Below, piece by piece: positions 62,964 to 64,000 of a DNA stretch of 64,000 bases. Every line of letters starts with the position of its first letter. The first letter of the stretch is position 1. The notes under the pieces were generated by a model. It was not told the origin of the DNA. It saw nothing but the letters and a program-made list of their open reading frames with translations, and searched no databases. The stretch lies in NCBI RefSeq assembly GCF_014224355.1, contig NZ_VNWP01000014.1:1-64000 (forward strand), written 5' to 3'. This DNA comes from Synechococcus sp. BSA11S (GTDB lineage: Bacteria > Cyanobacteriota > Cyanobacteriia > PCC-6307 > Cyanobiaceae). Both the position numbers and the translations under genes were made by a program.

Positions 62964-63500
62964 TCAGGGGTTCACGATGGTCACTGTACGAGCAGAGATG
63001 AACTGCTGCTCGTAGTCGATCGGGCTGTGGTAACCGATCGTTGAGTGGCGGCGCTCGCGGTTGTAATACCCCTCGATCCAGAAGGCCAGATCGCGCTGTA
63101 GCTGCTGGGGCGAGATCAGGACTTCCCGGTTGTCATCCAGATCGAGCTCCAATTTCATGGTGGAGAAAAAACTCTCCACCACGGCGTTGTCCCAGCAGCA
63201 GCGCTTGGCGGACATGCTGCAGACAGTTTCGTGCTTCCCCAGCAGATCGCGGTAGTCGGTAGCCCGGTACTGGCTGCCCTGATCTGTGTCGCGGAGCAAT
63301 GTCTCCGGCTCCACCTGGCGGAGGCCGAGCGCCCGATTGAGGGCCTCGATGACCAGGTCGGTGTCCATCCGTTGCTCCAGCTTCCAGCCCACCACGCGGC
63401 GGCTGTAGAGGTCGATCCACTCTGCTGAGCGCACCTCTCGGTGCGACACGGCCAGGTACCGCCATCCCGCTGTGGTGCGGATGTAGGTGGGGCCTCCTGA
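62964..63500 (-). pseudogene. Truncated IS3-family transposase (OrfB, integrase core)
   Basis: About 180 codons of the C-terminal rve integrase core. TYIRTTAGWRYLAV, IDLYSRRVVGWKLEQRMDTD, LLRDTDQGSQYRATDYR with the second catalytic Asp, WDNAVVESFFSTMKLEL with the catalytic Glu, and GYYNRERRHSTIGYHSP are all typical of IS3. The first catalytic Asp (usually in DITYI) is replaced by GGPTYI at the break near 63495, and the upstream half plus OrfA are missing. There is also an in-frame 9-10 codon insert (HREVRSAEW) inside the usually continuous YLAVxxDLYSRR. The copy is almost surely inactive, cut by the next element. Confidence 0.85.
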
Positions 63501-63604
63501 GAAAGGCCAAACCGCTTGCACCGCAGTGGATCTGATCAGTTTTAGACGGTAGAATGTACGCAAATCGGCTCATTACTGCCGAAAAGCTGCCCAGAGTTTT
63601 CCAC

Positions 63605-64000
63605 ATGTATCGACGCGAGCCTCGTCATCAGCTCTCGTTTGAGGACTTCTTCCTGCCATTTGGCGGTAAACTCTCCGGTGATAACCGCTGGATCAAGCTC
63701 GCAGAACTCATCCCCTGGGAAGACCTGGAAGATGACTACGCGTCGCAGTTCTGCAAGGGCTTTGGAGCGCCCGCCAAGCCATTCCGAATGGCACTCGGCG
63801 CTTTGATCATCAAGGCTCGCCTGGGCCTGACCGACGAAGAACTAGTGGAGCAGATCAAGGAAAATCCCTATCTGCAATTCTTCATCGGTCTGGAGGCCTT
63901 CCAGTATTCGGCCCCGTTTGATCCATCGATGATGGTCTATTTTCGCAAGCGGTTGCCGGAATCAGTCGTTAACGACTGCAACGAAAGGATTGTCCGTCAT
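63605..64000 (+). mobile_element. IS5-type transposase, N-terminal part cut by the window edge
   Basis: 132 codons in one open frame from the ATG at 63605 to the window end. RREPRHQLSFEDFFLPFGGK, AKPFRMALGALIIKARLGLTD and ENPYLQFFIGLEAFQYSAPF are the N-terminal DUF772-like region of IS5-group transposases; PSMMVYFRKRLP follows. The DDE residues lie beyond the edge. The element begins somewhere between 63495 and 63604 and appears to have inserted into the IS3 copy. Terminal repeats could not be fixed without the other end. Confidence 0.85.

Noticed and set aside
62806-63015. A 69-codon frame between thiC and the IS3 remnant
   Set aside because: It overlaps the transposase end and has no recognisable domain.

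Overview
The window looks like the chromosome of a GC-rich picocyanobacterium of the Cyanobium / Synechococcus (possibly Vulcanococcus) type. Supporting signs are a bilin-forming heme oxygenase, a cyanobacterial type of glycolate oxidase split into GlcE and GlcF, a fused ModBC transporter, a thiC gene behind a TPP riboswitch, a small DUF3188-like membrane protein, and several copies of the cyanobacterial palindrome GCGATCGC (for example 4701-4708, 9286-9293, 12574-12581, 17782-17789). Assignment to a genus is inference only.

Region 1 (about 635-12075) is a zinc-scarcity island. Three near-identical palindromes (GAGAAC-N-GTTCTC at 1343-1355 and 8261-8273, GAGAAT-N-GTTCTC at 10411-10423) mark a Zur regulon that includes the regulator itself (zur, 10457-10894). 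One unit runs rightward: a COG0523/CobW metallochaperone GTPase, a second P-loop CobW-like protein, two phosphoesterase-like proteins with altered metal ligands, and an alpha/beta hydrolase. The other runs leftward: a second CobW, a WD40 protein, and znuA-znuC-znuB. The two units collide tail to tail with a 92-bp overlap. An FAD/NAD(P)-binding protein is translationally coupled to zur. Two 85-87-bp imperfect palindromes with integron attC architecture flank the island (249-333 and 12289-12375).

Region 2 (12689-19130) holds accessory genes: a single-domain globin coupled to a frameshifted Asp/Glu racemase-family gene, an alpha/beta hydrolase, a polysaccharide deacetylase, a large fusion of an alpha/beta hydrolase to a subtilisin-like protease, a short-chain dehydrogenase-like protein, and the remnant of another subtilase. 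Region 3 (19191-35184) is mostly metabolic and core: modA-modBC, glcE, a four-carbon acid sugar kinase, glcF, icd, heme oxygenase, kdsA-kdsC, CCA-adding enzyme and a UvrD/PcrA helicase. Region 4 (35246-48268) is a surface-polysaccharide locus with seven glycosyltransferase or glycosyltransferase-like genes, two tandem polymerase/ligase-like membrane paralogues and an ABC exporter; its centre (about 39400-46000) is visibly AT-richer than the rest. KDO synthesis is complete but scattered: kdsA and kdsC at 29.9-31.3 kb, kdsB at 48.8 kb, kdsD at 55.4 kb.

Region 5 (49935-55150) is an iron island: a broken Crp-family regulator, two ferritins, feoA and feoB facing each other, and a pair of Fur-like half palindromes. 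Region 6 (55398-62752) returns to core genes: kdsD, smpB, ruvB, a TPR protein, an M20 amidohydrolase, a DUF3188-like protein, a HEAT-repeat protein and riboswitch-controlled thiC with a good terminator. The window ends in nested insertion sequences: a truncated IS3-type transposase abutting the start of an IS5-type transposase that runs off the edge. I saw no tRNA, rRNA or CRISPR array.
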